Below are positions 5,816 to 11,715 of a stretch of DNA of 13,610 bases, one piece after another. A program made the position numbers and the translations under genes. Numbering within the stretch: position 1 is the stretch's first letter; the number at the start of each line of letters is the position of its first letter. The stretch is from Methanobrevibacter sp. Lineage in GTDB: Archaea; Methanobacteriota; Methanobacteria; Methanobacteriales; Methanobacteriaceae. The notes below the pieces were generated by a model, which saw only the letters and a list, made by a program, of their open reading frames with translations, was not told the origin of the DNA and did not search any database. The stretch covers positions 1 through 13,610 of the forward strand of contig JAGCBE010000521.1 of NCBI GenBank assembly GCA_017652345.1. The letters run 5' to 3'.

Positions 5816-6007
5816 ATGACTATTAAGGAGCTTAGAGAATTTATTAACAAAATCCCGGAAGAGTTTGACGATTATACACTTGTTTCATCTACAAATGATG
5901 AAAATCCTACAGAGGTTGACCGAGTAACAGAAATGGAATATTCTACATTTTCTGTTCGTGGTTTCAATGAGAAATATTGCTGTGTTAATATGTATAAGGA
6001 TTCCTAA
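5816..6007 (+). CDS. unknown small protein, 63 aa
   Basis: ATG 5816 is used with GGAGG at 5803-5807; an in-frame ATG at 5801 overlaps that site and is rejected. The product begins MTIKELREFINKIPEEFDDYTLV, a pattern common in small phage proteins in which an N-terminal helix with IPEEFDDY precedes a beta-rich half (here VDRVTEMEYSTFSVRGF, YCCVNMY). No function is assigned. It is the first gene after promoter P1. Confidence 0.7.
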   Translation: MTIKELREFINKIPEEFDDYTLVSSTNDENPTEVDRVTEMEYSTFSVRGFNEKYCCVNMYKDS

Positions 6008-6084
6008 AGTTTTATATAGTGTCAGTGACTGTTATTTTTAAGAAATCCTAAAAAGTTCTAATTACCAGAAAAGTCACAATTTCA

Positions 6085-6159
6085 ATGATTAAGCAGCTTG
6101 AAGCATATATTGAAGCACACAAGGACAAGGTTTACACTAAATATGGAATTTTTGAATAA
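6085..6159 (+). CDS. possible micro-ORF or gene remnant, 24 aa
   Basis: ATG 6085 to TAA 6159 encodes MIKQLEAYIEAHKDKVYTKYG and three more residues. The frame stays open upstream to 6052 and reads KVLITRKVTIS, so this could be the tail of a gene broken by the stop at 6049-6051. No ribosome binding site precedes 6085. The start loosely resembles that of the neighbouring 5816 product (MTIKELREFI). The rest of the 6008-6219 gap holds a small GTCA-G-TGAC inverted repeat near 6022 and no clear promoter or terminator. Confidence 0.25.
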   Translation: MIKQLEAYIEAHKDKVYTKYGIFE

Positions 6160-6219
6160 TGACTAATAAAAAAAATCATAAACCGTACATTCTGATCCAT
6201 TATGAAGGAGGATAAAATT

Positions 6220-6492
6220 ATGTCTAAGAAAGTACAACTTAAAGTAGAATTTGGAAGACGTCCTGTAAACCATTTGGCAATTCAATGTCCTGATTGTAAT
6301 AAATGGTTTCGTCAGTCGGATGTCACTTTAAAGACTTGGATTTCAGATGAATCCGATATTGATACGTTCACAAAATGTGAGTGTCCTGCCTGTGGTTGTA
6401 AATTCGATCTTGGAAATGTTGAATATGATGAGAATGTTGAATTTCCGGAGTTCTACGATAATTGTGCTAAACAGAAGACTGTTTGGGAATAA
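6220..6492 (+). CDS. small zinc-ribbon protein, 90 aa
   Basis: ATG 6220 is preceded by AAGGAGG at 6205-6211; the ATG at 6202 lies upstream of this site and is rejected. The product has a C-x2-C at Cys23/Cys26 (QCPDCNKWF) and a C-x-C-x2-C-x-C cluster at 53-60 (CECPACGC), the layout of a treble-clef or zinc-ribbon domain. Residues 27-52 form the knuckle between them, and the C-terminal third is acidic (VEYDENVEFPEF). It probably binds one zinc ion and may contact nucleic acid or a host protein. The specific role is unknown. Confidence 0.75.
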   Translation: MSKKVQLKVEFGRRPVNHLAIQCPDCNKWFRQSDVTLKTWISDESDIDTFTKCECPACGCKFDLGNVEYDENVEFPEFYDNCAKQKTVWE

Positions 6493-6511
6493 ATAATGGA
6501 GGATGCGTACT

Positions 6512-6733
6512 ATGAAAAAGAATCACGCTATAACCGTTAATGACATCGTTTGTAACACAAAAGTTATCGAACTCGCAGCTTTCATAAATAGTGAAGGTTG
6601 CAAAAAATTAAATGCGGTTGTTTCCTTCGATGGAGATGAAATTGTTTATCAAGTTTCTGTAAATGGAAAGATTGTTGAAGAAACATTTTTTGTTGAGGAG
6701 GCTGTTAAATCCTACAATAATATTGATGTCTAG
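6512..6733 (+). CDS. unknown small protein, 73 aa
   Basis: ATG 6512 has GGAGG at 6498-6502; the ATG at 6503 directly abuts it and is rejected. The product (MKKNHAITVNDIVCNTKVIE) has a helix (VIELAAFINSEGCKKL) followed by beta-strand pairs (AVVSFDGDEIVYQVSVNGKIVEE) and a short C-terminal helix. This compact alpha/beta pattern matches no family I can name. It is the last gene of the P1 unit; a terminator follows 18 nt after the stop. Confidence 0.7.
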   Translation: MKKNHAITVNDIVCNTKVIELAAFINSEGCKKLNAVVSFDGDEIVYQVSVNGKIVEETFFVEEAVKSYNNIDV

Positions 6734-6751
6734 TTCATTGACATAACATAC

Positions 6752-6782
6752 AAAATCCTCCTAAAATATGGGAGGATTTTTT
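6752..6782 (+). terminator. intrinsic terminator
   Basis: AAAATCCTCC at 6752-6761 pairs perfectly with GGAGGATTTT at 6771-6780 around a 9-nt loop, followed by a T-tract. It ends the unit driven by promoter P1. The 5' arm contains TCCTCC and is itself complementary to a Shine-Dalgarno sequence. Confidence 0.85.
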
Positions 6783-6806
6783 GTAAATTTTATTGTAACT
6801 TTTCTC

Positions 6807-6835
6807 TTGACAAACTTGCGAGAATATGTTATACT
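6807..6835 (+). promoter_or_regulatory. sigma-A promoter P2 (perfect -35, extended -10)
   Basis: TTGACA at 6807-6812, a 17-nt spacer ending AATATGT, and TATACT at 6830-6835, with TGTA following at the same distance as in P1 and P3. It lies between the terminator at 6752-6782 and the first gene of the long operon at 6873. The predicted start is near 6842, giving a leader of about 30 nt with no obvious structure. Confidence 0.9.
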
Positions 6836-6872
6836 GTACTTGTAGAACTTTTTTATTTGGAGGTAATTTATT

Positions 6873-7070
6873 ATGGCTGGTCTTAAACCTATTGTTCACG
6901 GTTATTCTGATCCTTGTGAAATCCCTTGGAAATGCAAGAAGTGTGCAAATTATGATAATAATGGTTCTGGTTTTCCAAGATGTATTAGACGGGAGGATGG
7001 GAAGTTTGTTCCTGAAATCGAATATATGTGTTATGTTCGACGGAAGGTTTCTGAGGAGGAAAATAAATGA
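6873..7070 (+). CDS. small Cys-rich (zinc-binding?) protein, 65 aa
   Basis: ATG 6873 follows TTGGAGG and the TTTATT spacer also seen upstream of the leader-bearing genes. The product begins MAGLKPIVHGYSDPCEIPWK and has Cys21/Cys24 (CKKC), Cys37 and Cys53, with a further Cys15: a C-x2-C-x12-C-x15-C spacing compatible with a single zinc site. The C-terminus is charged (RRKVSEEENK). It is the first gene after P2. Its stop (TGA 7068-7070) overlaps the next start as ATGA, indicating coupled translation. Confidence 0.7.
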   Translation: MAGLKPIVHGYSDPCEIPWKCKKCANYDNNGSGFPRCIRREDGKFVPEIEYMCYVRRKVSEEENK

Positions 7071-7657
7071 GTTATGATATCAGGCTTAAAGATCCGGTAA
7101 CTAATGAAACTCTAGAAGTCCAAGCACATCTTCTTACTGGCGGAACATATGCGGCAGAATATGATGAAGCAACAAAAACATTTTATCCAAAACCTATTAC
7201 AGAAGCTTGGTTAAACATCACATATAATTATTCAGGATATTTCGGAGAAGCAATGAAAGAAGTTTGCGGTAAATCACACGGTATAAATGAATTTAATAAA
7301 CTTGAAGCCTCACAGTGTTTACCAATTATTTCAAAGATGATTGATTGCATTAGGGGTAAATATTCTGATCCAGTAAAACCTGGAAGTCCTGATAGAATTT
7401 GGAGAACACGAAAAGAAACAAGAGCAATTTATATTGATAAAGACGGTAAGAAAATTGACGGAAATGAGTTCTTAATTCTAAGCATTACAAAAAACTCAGA
7501 TAAAAATAAGTATACCAAGGAAGAATTTGAAGTTGAAATCAATGAGGGAGATACCTCAAATTATTGGGAACGTACAGCGGCGAATGCGATTTCAGCACTC
7601 TGTAAATTAAAAGCTCTTATGCAACTAAGACCAGATGGAATTGTAGAGGTGGGATGA
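7067..7657 (+). CDS. phage protein of a widespread family of unknown function, 196 aa
   Basis: ATG 7067 (AGGAGGA upstream, 4-nt overlap with the previous gene). Recognisable features are MSYDIRLKDPVT at the start, GGTYA at 25-29, EAWLNITYNYSGYF at 46-59, a SHGI-type segment near 70 and a C-terminal YWERTAANAISAL (166-178) followed by RPDG (188-191). From memory this order (SYD.EL.DPVT, GGTYA, EAWLN.TYNY, YW..T.GNA, RPDG) recurs in many actinobacterial and Firmicute phage proteins annotated only as hypothetical. Here residues about 100-160 form an extra, charged insertion. No biochemical role is known to me. Confidence 0.75.
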   Translation: MSYDIRLKDPVTNETLEVQAHLLTGGTYAAEYDEATKTFYPKPITEAWLNITYNYSGYFGEAMKEVCGKSHGINEFNKLEASQCLPIISKMIDCIRGKYSDPVKPGSPDRIWRTRKETRAIYIDKDGKKIDGNEFLILSITKNSDKNKYTKEEFEVEINEGDTSNYWERTAANAISALCKLKALMQLRPDGIVEVG

Positions 7658-7953
7658 TGGAAAGATATTTTGAAATGAAATTTTGGACTGAATACATTGT
7701 TCCAATCATCATATTTTGTTTCTTGGCTTTTATCATGATAATCTATATATTATACACCTTAATATCCACAAAGATTAAATACAACTATCTTAAAAAACAA
7801 GGTTACAAAAGAGTTCCATATGTTGTAAACAGCAATATTGATTTAAACGCCTATAAATGGGTAAAGGGCGATAAGTCAATCTCCGAATCGAGAGTAGATA
7901 GAATGAGACTTTCTGCATTAAAGGAGTATGTAATAAATGCAAGTGAACATTGA
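7657..7953 (+). CDS. single-pass membrane protein, about 98 aa
   Basis: Two adjacent in-frame ATGs (7654 and 7657) follow GAGGTGGG; the spacing slightly favours 7657, while 7654 gives an ATGA overlap with the previous stop. Residues about 12-35 (YIVPIIIFCFLAFIMIIYILYTLI) form one strong transmembrane helix, followed by a basic stretch (TKIKYNYLKKQGYKR) that predicts a cytoplasmic C-terminal domain of about 60 residues. There is no signal peptidase site. The function is unknown; a membrane anchor or a host-envelope modulator would fit. The 3' end overlaps the next gene by 17 nt. Confidence 0.7.
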   Translation: MERYFEMKFWTEYIVPIIIFCFLAFIMIIYILYTLISTKIKYNYLKKQGYKRVPYVVNSNIDLNAYKWVKGDKSISESRVDRMRLSALKEYVINASEH

Positions 7954-8488
7954 TATAGATAACACTATAAATGATTTCATTTATAAGTTTAGATACTATT
8001 TGAATGGAATTCAAGCAACAGATAAAAAATATGAAATAGAGGATTTTAATATCTATGCCCTTTCAAGAGCCACAGGACTTCCGGAAGATGTTCTAAATAT
8101 TCTATTTTTTAAGAACAATGCCTTTCATGCAACATTAGATCCTCTTTGTGGAAGTAAAGAAGTGATCAGGATGTTGTGCGAAAACGGGCATACTATAAGA
8201 TTTGTTTCTTCTATAAGTTATGATGCTATTCAGTCTAGATTAGAATTCATAAATAAACATTTTCCATATATTTATGCAGATGATCAACTTTTAATAACAA
8301 AAGATAAGTCATCTGTAAATGCTGATATTGTGATTGATGATCATATTAAGCATATTGAAAATGTGAATCCTAATTGTATTTTTATTTTGTTTGATCAGCC
8401 GTGGAATCAAGAGTGTGATTCTGCCGATTTCAGAGTTAAAGATTGGTCAGAAATAAAAGAAGTTTTAGAAAGGTTGGGTGCTTTGTGA
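7937..8488 (+). CDS. HAD-family 5'(3')-deoxyribonucleotidase-like protein, 183 aa
   Basis: ATG 7937 has AAGGAG at 7921-7926. The protein shows the HAD phosphatase motifs: motif I DIDNT at residues 6-10 (nucleophile Asp6, acid Asp8, Thr10), motif II Ser in VSSIS (90-94), motif III Lys in TKDKS (Lys122 or Lys124) and motif IV Asp-Asp in IVIDDH (134-135). The length and a helical cap between motifs I and II (about 15-75) agree with the NT5C family, which dephosphorylates (d)NMPs. With Dcd and ThyX nearby it likely acts on dUMP, dTMP or host-derived dNMPs. Substrate and direction of control are inferred. Confidence 0.8.
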   Translation: MQVNIDIDNTINDFIYKFRYYLNGIQATDKKYEIEDFNIYALSRATGLPEDVLNILFFKNNAFHATLDPLCGSKEVIRMLCENGHTIRFVSSISYDAIQSRLEFINKHFPYIYADDQLLITKDKSSVNADIVIDDHIKHIENVNPNCIFILFDQPWNQECDSADFRVKDWSEIKEVLERLGAL

Positions 8489-8799
8489 ACATTAACTTTG
8501 GAGAAAAGATAAGTATTCTTGGATATGAAAGAGAATTCAAATGTGGGGATATTGTAAAACATTTCAAAAGAGAAACACTGAAAGAAACTGATGATCCAAT
8601 GATGTTTCTATATCAGATCATTGGAAGAGGAAATGATGCGTCCTCAAAGAACGAAAATATTTATACCCCTGTGATTATTTATAAAGCATTATATGGGAAT
8701 GGAGATCTGTTTATAAGGGATGTTCTTGATTTCTTTTCAAAAGTGGATAAAGGGAAATACCCAGATATCAAACAAGAATATAAATTTGAGGTGGTATAA
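8485..8799 (+). CDS. DUF1653-type protein, 104 aa
   Basis: The GTG at 8485 overlaps the previous TGA and is preceded by AAAGG; an in-frame ATG at 8443 would overlap the nucleotidase gene by 46 nt and is less likely. The product has GDIVKHFKRE at about 21-30, a core YQIIGRGNDASS, then IYTPVIIYKALYGNGDLFIRD and a final DFFSKVD..KYPDIKQEYKFE. These match DUF1653 (HFKG..Y.V......T.E..VVY..LYG.....VRP...F...V). That family is small, widespread in bacteria and phages and of unknown function; it is sometimes found near nucleotide or DNA-modification genes. Confidence 0.75.
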   Translation: MNINFGEKISILGYEREFKCGDIVKHFKRETLKETDDPMMFLYQIIGRGNDASSKNENIYTPVIIYKALYGNGDLFIRDVLDFFSKVDKGKYPDIKQEYKFEVV

Positions 8800-8985
8800 A
8801 TGTCCGATGTAAAAGATGAGGATGTTTTCCTAAAAATGCTAGAAAACTTTGACGAAGAGGAAATATATAATTTGTGTTCACAAGTATGTGAGAAGCACCT
8901 TGATAAAGAAAATGAACTGTATAAGTGGTTTCACAATAGATCTAATATTGGAAAGGATGATAACAGTGCGTCAAATAATGGATAG
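8800..8985 (+). CDS. small acidic protein, 61 aa
   Basis: ATG 8800 begins directly after the previous stop, with GAGGTGG inside the preceding gene. The product (MSDVKDEDVFLKMLENFDEE) is strongly acidic and helical in its first 45 residues (EEIYNLCSQVCEKHLDKENELYKWF), then polar and disordered (NRSNIGKDDNSASNNG). Acidic phage miniproteins of this size are sometimes DNA mimics or enzyme inhibitors, but there is no sequence evidence for that here. The 3' end overlaps the next gene by 20 nt. Confidence 0.6.
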   Translation: MSDVKDEDVFLKMLENFDEEEIYNLCSQVCEKHLDKENELYKWFHNRSNIGKDDNSASNNG

Positions 8986-9202
8986 AAGACCTTATCCAGT
9001 AGCAATGATGACTTTAGATGAGAAAGTTATTAGAATATTTCCAAATATGACTGAGGCCAGTAGACAAACAGGCGTACCGGCATCTTCTATTAGTGCAGTC
9101 TGTACTGGCATCAATAATACCGCAAAGGGGTATAAATGGAAAAAACTTATAACACAGGAGGAGCTTGAAGATGCTAAAGCCAGCGCAACTTTACAGGGAT
9201 AA
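8966..9202 (+). CDS. orphan NUMOD1-like DNA-binding protein, 78 aa
   Basis: The GTG at 8966 is chosen because AAAGGA (8952-8957) lies 8 nt upstream; ATG 8957 overlaps that site, and ATG 8978 is another option. Residues 10-60 match the NUMOD1 pattern of homing endonucleases: YPVAMMTLDEKVIRIFPNMTEASRQTGVPASSISAVCTG, then A-KGYKW, a beta hairpin followed by a helix-turn-helix-like segment. No HNH or GIY-YIG catalytic residues are present in this or the flanking genes, so it is either a stand-alone DNA-binding protein or the remnant of a homing endonuclease. The C-terminal 18 residues are acidic and helical. Confidence 0.7.
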   Translation: MRQIMDRRPYPVAMMTLDEKVIRIFPNMTEASRQTGVPASSISAVCTGINNTAKGYKWKKLITQEELEDAKASATLQG

Positions 9203-9776
9203 ACTCCATAAAAAATTAGTTGAGACTTGGTATGACGAAAAGTACAAATATTTTTATGATACATCAGGCAAAAATGAAATTGTACTTCCAGATAATTGTT
9301 ATTATCAGAGATGCTTTGTATCAGTTGATAAAAATGAAAATATACTTGGTTACATTTGCTATACATACGATGATAATTCTTCTTACGCTAAGTGGTTTGG
9401 AATTATGTGCTTTGAGGATTCTTATTGCTATGAATTTATTGCAGACGTTTTAAGAGTTATTGATGATATATTTTATAAGTTTAATCTAAGTAGAATTGAG
9501 TTTCAATGTTTTGCAATGAATCCAGTATGCAATGCTTATAGAAGGTTTATCAAGAAATACGGTGGACGCGAAGTTGCAACATTAAGGCAAACAACAAAGT
9601 TGATGGACGGAATGTTCCATGATTCTATTCTATTTGAAATTTTGTTTGACGATTTGATTTATCCATCTGCTGAAGAGGTTTTTGATAAGTTTGGGGACAT
9701 TAAAGAAATTTATTCAAAGCTGCATTATGATAGATTAAGAATCGACAGAATGATGAATATGGAGGAATCTAAATGA
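9171..9776 (+). CDS. GNAT-fold acetyltransferase-like protein, 201 aa
   Basis: ATG 9171 has a perfect AGGAGG at 9156-9161; an in-frame TTG at 9165 is rejected. The GNAT-like layout is: VDKNENILGYICYTYDD at 52-68 (paired strands), IMCFEDS (78-84), a long helix DVLRVIDDIFYKFNLSRIEF (92-111), AMNPVCNAYRRFIKKYGGREV (115-135), in which N-x-x-x-x-x-AYRRF...GG is the usual motif-B helix and turn, and a final strand HDSILFEIL (150-158). An acetyl-CoA P-loop (Q/RxxGxG/A) is not clear. The substrate is unknown; the gene overlaps dcd by 4 nt, so a link to nucleotide or DNA modification is possible. Confidence 0.65.
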   Translation: MLKPAQLYRDKLHKKLVETWYDEKYKYFYDTSGKNEIVLPDNCYYQRCFVSVDKNENILGYICYTYDDNSSYAKWFGIMCFEDSYCYEFIADVLRVIDDIFYKFNLSRIEFQCFAMNPVCNAYRRFIKKYGGREVATLRQTTKLMDGMFHDSILFEILFDDLIYPSAEEVFDKFGDIKEIYSKLHYDRLRIDRMMNMEESK

Positions 9777-10327
9777 TACTATCTGATAGAACAATTCAAA
9801 AATACATACAGTGTGACATACTTTGTGATACTACAAAATCAACCAAATTAACACCAGAGGCCGTTCAACCAGCAAGTTTAGATATTACTATAGGAAACTC
9901 TTTCAGTGTTATTAAAAGTGCTGATATTTGTCCTACCGAAGGAATTATTGAGCTAGATAAACCAGTGGAGTATGCTATTATAGAAACTGATAATTATTTA
10001 CTTCTTCCTAAACAGTTTGTTTTAGCAACAACACAGGAATATATAAAACTTCCAAATAATGTAACTGCATTTGTAGAGGGAAGATCATCTATTGGCAGAC
10101 TTGGTTTGTTTATTCAAAATGCCGGTTGGGTGGATCCTGGATTTGAAGGACAGATCACACTTGAATTGTTCAATGCTAGCAACTGGGCGATAAATATTAA
10201 ATCAGGAACAAGAGTTGGTCAGTTAGTTTTCGCACAGATGGATTATAGTGCAAAAAATCCATATAAAGGAAAGTACCAAGGACAAACAGGAGCTACCGGT
10301 TCTAAAATATATCAAGATTTTGTTTGA
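9773..10327 (+). CDS. dcd: dCTP deaminase (possibly bifunctional dCTP deaminase/dUTPase)
   Basis: ATG 9773 overlaps the previous stop by 4 nt (ATGA), with GGAGG upstream. Diagnostic segments of the trimeric dCTP deaminase/dUTPase fold are all present: QPASLDITIGNSF at 32-44, GRSSIGRLG at 103-111, AGWVDPGFEGQITLEL at 117-132 with the catalytic Glu131, VGQLVF at 148-153 and KYQGQTGATGSKI at 167-179. The length (184 aa) is normal. It converts dCTP to dUTP, feeding dUMP to ThyX. The Ala-Gly before Trp-Val-Asp-Pro resembles bifunctional enzymes more than E. coli Dcd (Ala-His), and no separate dUTPase is seen here, so direct dUMP production is possible. Confidence 0.95.
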   Translation: MILSDRTIQKYIQCDILCDTTKSTKLTPEAVQPASLDITIGNSFSVIKSADICPTEGIIELDKPVEYAIIETDNYLLLPKQFVLATTQEYIKLPNNVTAFVEGRSSIGRLGLFIQNAGWVDPGFEGQITLELFNASNWAINIKSGTRVGQLVFAQMDYSAKNPYKGKYQGQTGATGSKIYQDFV

Positions 10328-10379
10328 TAGTTATGAATAATAAGTACATCATCTTAATATAATTTGTAATAAGTTACTA

Positions 10380-10408
10380 TTGACATTCATAGAATAATAT
10401 GTTATAAT
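10380..10408 (+). promoter_or_regulatory. sigma-A promoter P3 (full consensus, extended -10)
   Basis: TTGACA at 10380-10385, a 17-nt spacer ending AATATGT, and TATAAT at 10403-10408, with TGTA at the same downstream offset as in P1 and P2. It matches the consensus at both hexamers and is the strongest-looking of the three. It directs transcription of the structured RNA at 10414-10521 and, by read-through, of the genes from 10547. Confidence 0.93.
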
Positions 10409-10413
10409 GTAAA

Positions 10414-10521
10414 TGTAAAGAGTAGTGGCTTTATACAATAATTCAATAATATTTATCGGGATTCCCGGTATTATTATAAATAAACCCACCTAAAAGTCCA
10501 CTACCTTTTAGGTGGGTTTTA
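10414..10521 (+). ncRNA. structured RNA/leader with complementary apical loops
   Basis: From just downstream of P3 the transcript forms three hairpins. H1: 10414-10420 with 10429-10435 (seven pairs, one G-U), 8-nt loop AGTAGTGG (10421-10428). H2: CGGG 10457-10460 with CCCG 10464-10467, extendable with AT pairs. H3: 10482-10496 with 10505-10519, 15 perfect pairs, 8-nt loop TCCACTAC (10497-10504). The loops of H1 and H3 are complementary over 7 nt (GTAGTGG with CCACTAC), so they could kiss within one molecule or between two copies. H3 looks like an intrinsic terminator, so the product is either a roughly 105-nt small RNA or a regulated leader for the gene at 10547. I match no known riboswitch class. 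Confidence 0.65.
10482..10521 (+). terminator. intrinsic terminator between promoter P3 and the next gene
   Basis: AAACCCACCTAAAAG (10482-10496) pairs perfectly with 10505-10519, closing in a T-rich run. It lies about 70 nt after the predicted transcription start and 26 nt before the start codon at 10547, a position typical of attenuators. Bases GTAGTGG plus AAAG near 10417-10428 could alternatively pair with CCACTAC-CTTT in its loop and 3' arm, which would disrupt the stem. Confidence 0.75.
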
Positions 10522-10546
10522 TATTTATAAAGAAGGTGAGATTATA

Positions 10547-11326
10547 ATGATAAAACTTTTATATGACGGGTTATCCATAGAAAATGACAAAGTAGTTTAT
10601 AATTCAGATAAGGACAGCCCGAATGATGTTATGAATATTCTTTCTCCGGATATTTATGAATCTGAATTTGGTGGAAATGTTTACTATTTTGGATATACAT
10701 TTAATAACAATGCAAGTAGAAAAGATAGGACAACAATAATTCACTGGTTGAAGAATTTAGATAATGATGGAATAGATGAATCTACTTTAATAAAATTTAT
10801 AGATAAACCTCTTAGATTTTTTGATAAAAGAGCTAATCTTATGAATTTTGATATTATGTTGAGTCCTAGATCTGGCAGAACAAATCTAATGAAAACACTT
10901 GTCAGAGAGGTTCATGAATTTATATCCAATGAATGTAAAAAGAGATCTTTTGAATTAGTTAAGTCATTACCAAGAGATGTAGATTTTAACTGGGAAAAAT
11001 TTAATAACGATTATGAAGGTGAAATTGGTGATAACCAATATAATCAAATTCATAATTATATTGAAAATGCTTTAATGCCGAAAATACATAATCTTACTTA
11101 TTTTTCGATTGCGGATTCTGTGAAATACAAATACAGAAAATATATTCAGAATTATTTGAACATAAGTAAAGAAGCAGAAGAAACAATTAAAGCTATTCAA
11201 AACGGGAAAATATTGATTATTGATGACATAAACACAAGCGGTTCAACACTTCATGAGATTCTTAAAATTATAAGAGCAATAAATCCAAAAAGCGAAATCT
11301 ATATTTTTACTTTGATAGGAAGATGA
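10547..11326 (+). CDS. phosphoribosyltransferase-like protein (PRPP-binding), 259 aa
   Basis: ATG 10547 follows AAGGTGAG. The C-terminal third carries the type I PRTase PRPP loop: KILIIDDINTSGSTLHEIL at about 221-239 (four hydrophobics, Asp-Asp, then TSGST). Upstream, MLSPRSGRTNLMKTLV at 104-119 could be the pyrophosphate loop, and KYKYRKYIQNYLNIS near 193-207 a flexible-loop region. The N-terminal 90 residues are variable (YYFGYTFNNNASRKD) and match nothing I know. It is longer than most nucleobase salvage PRTases (170-200 aa). It might make or salvage a nucleotide; the base is unknown. It is the first gene after P3 and the structured leader. Confidence 0.75.
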   Translation: MIKLLYDGLSIENDKVVYNSDKDSPNDVMNILSPDIYESEFGGNVYYFGYTFNNNASRKDRTTIIHWLKNLDNDGIDESTLIKFIDKPLRFFDKRANLMNFDIMLSPRSGRTNLMKTLVREVHEFISNECKKRSFELVKSLPRDVDFNWEKFNNDYEGEIGDNQYNQIHNYIENALMPKIHNLTYFSIADSVKYKYRKYIQNYLNISKEAEETIKAIQNGKILIIDDINTSGSTLHEILKIIRAINPKSEIYIFTLIGR

Positions 11327-11329
11327 AAA

Positions 11330-11458
11330 ATGAAAAGTCACTATTTACCATTGGTTATTTTCATTGTTGTTCTTGGAATATTTGTGAAATTTTGGCCTTT
11401 AGCAATTCTACTTGTTTTTGGAATTCTGATAAATTCATCTAAGTCAAGAAAGAGATGA
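11330..11458 (+). CDS. tiny two-helix membrane protein, 42 aa
   Basis: ATG 11330 has AGGAAG (11317-11322), 7 nt upstream, and lies 3 nt after the previous stop. The 42-residue product begins MKSHYLPLVIFIVVLGIFVK. It has two hydrophobic stretches (about 6-19 and 21-35) broken by Lys20, and a basic tail SSKSRKR, so a hairpin with both ends in the cytoplasm or one long kinked helix is expected. Its TGA overlaps ATG 11455 of the next membrane protein, suggesting a coupled pair. Holin-like or membrane-stress functions are possible but not shown. Confidence 0.65.
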   Translation: MKSHYLPLVIFIVVLGIFVKFWPLAILLVFGILINSSKSRKR

Positions 11459-11700
11459 CAACTATGCTTGAAAAACTCATGCAATTAAATCTATCAAACC
11501 TAATAACTCTTCTGTTTATGTTCTTAGTAAATATTGTGCTATGTGTTCTTTGCATAATCTCAGCAAACATTGTTGAATGGTTAGACAATTTTAAAGAGCT
11601 TAAACATTATGAACTTATTTTAAAATTGCTTTGTTTAATTACATTTATAGCAGTAATCCTTTTCGATTATTTCACCCTGAGACATTTAGAAATTATTTGA
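11455..11700 (+). CDS. small two-helix membrane protein, 81 aa
   Basis: ATG 11455 overlaps the previous stop (ATGA); ATG 11464 is an alternative with better distance from AAGAAAGAG. Two transmembrane segments are evident: residues about 14-39 (LITLLFMFLVNIVLCVLCIISANI) and 56-73 (LILKLLCLITFIAVILFDYF), joined by a charged loop (EWLDNFKELKHYE). It ends directly against the next gene. Together with the 42-residue protein it forms a pair of small membrane proteins between a PRTase-like gene and a coiled-coil gene. The function is unknown; holin/antiholin is one hypothesis, without a lysin nearby to support it. Confidence 0.65.
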   Translation: MTTMLEKLMQLNLSNLITLLFMFLVNIVLCVLCIISANIVEWLDNFKELKHYELILKLLCLITFIAVILFDYFTLRHLEII

Positions 11701-11715
11701 ATGGAGGAGATTAAA

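Noticed and set aside
6826..7077. 83-codon + strand frame starting inside promoter P2
   Set aside because: The start overlaps the -10 region, it would not be transcribed from its own ATG, and the alternative frame at 6873-7070 has the ribosome binding site and a Cys pattern.
9220..9453. 77-codon + strand frame within the GNAT-like gene
   Set aside because: It has no ribosome binding site, lies entirely within the better-supported frame 9171-9776, and shows no domain.
11455..11700. Firm assignment as a holin
   Set aside because: Size and two helices fit, but no endolysin or lysis gene is nearby and small membrane proteins have many roles, so it is left as unknown.
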